This document shows positions 63,362 through 64,000 of a DNA stretch of 64,000 bases, in pieces (positions within the stretch are counted from its first letter, which is position 1; each line of letters begins with the position of its first letter). The DNA comes from Anaerobacillus alkaliphilus (GTDB lineage Bacteria; Bacillota; Bacilli; Bacillales; Anaerobacillaceae). The stretch covers positions 186,001 through 250,000 of the forward strand of contig NZ_QOUX01000032.1 in NCBI RefSeq assembly GCF_004116265.1, in the 5' to 3' direction. Below the pieces are notes generated by a model. It did no database searches. It was given only the letters and a program-made list of their open reading frames with translations, and was not told where the DNA came from. The translations under genes were made by a program, and so were the position numbers.

Positions 63362-64000
63362 ATGAAGTTTACAAAAATGCATGGACTAGGAAATTGCTAT
63401 ATTTATGTTAATTTATTCGAAGAAAAGCTTTCAGAAACAGAACTAGCACCATTAGCAGTAAAAGTAGCCAATGTAAACACCGGAATTGGTTCAGATGGAA
63501 TGATTTTAATTTGTCCTTCAGACATTGCACCTGTGAAAATGAGAGTATTTAATAATGATGGTTCCGAAGCAAAAAACTGTGGGAATGGCCTTCGTTGTGT
63601 AGCAAAGTATGTATATGAACACCAGATCGTAACAGAAACAGTCTTTCAAATTGAAACACTTGGTGGCCTTGTACAAGCAGAAGTTCATTTGGATGATGAA
63701 GGTAAAGTACATCTAGTAACGGTTGATATGGGTGAACCACGTCTAAAGCGAAGTGAGTTACCAATGCTTGGAGAAGCAGATGCTACCGTGATAAATGAGC
63801 TTTTTCAAGTTGGAGAAGAAACAGTTTCTTTGACAGGGGTATCAATGGGCAATCCTCATGCAATTATTTTTGTCGATCAAATTGAAAACGCACCAGTAGA
63901 AACCATGGGTCCTAAAATTGAAAAACATGAAAAATTTCCAGAGTGGGTGAATGTGGAATTTATTGAAGTCGTTTCCGAGACAGAACTAAACTTCCGGGTG
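63362..64000 (+). CDS. dapF: Diaminopimelate epimerase, N-terminal part (runs off the window)
   Basis: The 213 codons visible cover most of the enzyme that converts LL- to meso-diaminopimelate for peptidoglycan and lysine synthesis. They include [51 protein letters not shown] (catalytic Cys73 in NCGNG) and [13 protein letters not shown]. The second catalytic Cys is beyond the edge. ATG at 63362. Matches yutL/dapF position. Confidence 0.95.
   Translation, partial: MKFTKMHGLGNCYIYVNLFEEKLSETELAPLAVKVANVNTGIGSDGMILICPSDIAPVKMRVFNNDGSEAKNCGNGLRCVAKYVYEHQIVTETVFQIETLGGLVQAEVHLDDEGKVHLVTVDMGEPRLKRSELPMLGEADATVINELFQVGEETVSLTGVSMGNPHAIIFVDQIENAPVETMGPKIEKHEKFPEWVNVEFIEVVSETELNFRV

Overview
This window is the chromosome of a low-GC, endospore-forming Bacillaceae. 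Spore-coat genes, YunB, YutC, YutH and LytH homologues mark a spore former, and gene order follows the Bacillus subtilis yus-yun-yut region closely: fadNAE, yusI, gcvH, yusG, metNPQ, sufCDSUB, yunE/D/C, yunB, lytH, lipA, yutC-H, hom-thrCB, yutI, yuzD, yutJ, yuzB, dapF. Several likely Na+-coupled transporters (an NhaC family member, a Na+-dependent symporter with a MetS subunit, SulP) and an aa3-600 quinol oxidase would fit an alkaliphilic or halotolerant lineage, but that is inference. I see no rRNA, tRNA, CRISPR array, prophage or intact transposase.

Layout. 1-3.2 kb: a truncated methyltransferase, a SulP transporter behind a structured leader, a universal stress protein and an unknown membrane protein. 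3.3-6.9 kb: a cyclic-di-GMP-I riboswitch ahead of a lipoprotein and a secreted coiled-coil protein, then sigI-rsgI. 7-11.1 kb: qoxABCD. 11.4-13.2 kb: a methyltransferase-like membrane protein, an unknown small protein and two spore-coat-like genes. 13.4-19 kb: fadN-fadA-fadE with a FadR operator. 19.4-27.2 kb: yusI, gcvH, yusG, an MFS transporter, the SAM-riboswitch-controlled metNPQ operon, and a TetR/AhpD-like pair. 27.4-34.3 kb: a PAP2 protein, a small protein with an apparent ATT start, and sufCDSUB. 34.5-41.4 kb: a Pro/Tyr-rich mini-protein, yunE/D/C homologues, an HD-GYP protein, thyA-dfrA and yunB. 41.4-45.5 kb: a lysine riboswitch with an NhaC-family transporter, then a sodium symporter with its MetS partner. 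45.5-64 kb: lytH, lipA, yutC/D, glpX, yutE, a SufR-like regulator, yutF, pgpA, yutH, a hydroxyacid dehydrogenase, hom-thrC-thrB, yutI, yuzD, yutJ, yuzB and the start of dapF.

Regulation is RNA-rich: three recognisable riboswitches (c-di-GMP-I, SAM, lysine) and one unidentified attenuator-like leader before sulP. Cyclic-di-GMP appears twice, as the riboswitch ligand and as the likely substrate of the HD-GYP protein. Iron-sulfur chemistry recurs in the suf operon, YutI, lipoyl synthase and a Cys-rich SufR-like regulator.

The intergenic DNA carries several repeat systems. (1) Five copies of a 160-225 bp MITE have inverted ends and 8-bp target duplications. (2) AT-rich heptamer tracts (GAATTNT, and a second GAATGTA type) sit against the stop codons of about a dozen genes and even supply the last codons of thrB and yunD. 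(3) A family of tandem palindromes is built on GGTGCC(T/A)GGCACC. (4) An exact 21-bp-period array follows fadE. Genes below about 60 codons (metS, the Pro/Tyr-rich protein, a 34-residue membrane peptide) were found by direct reading.
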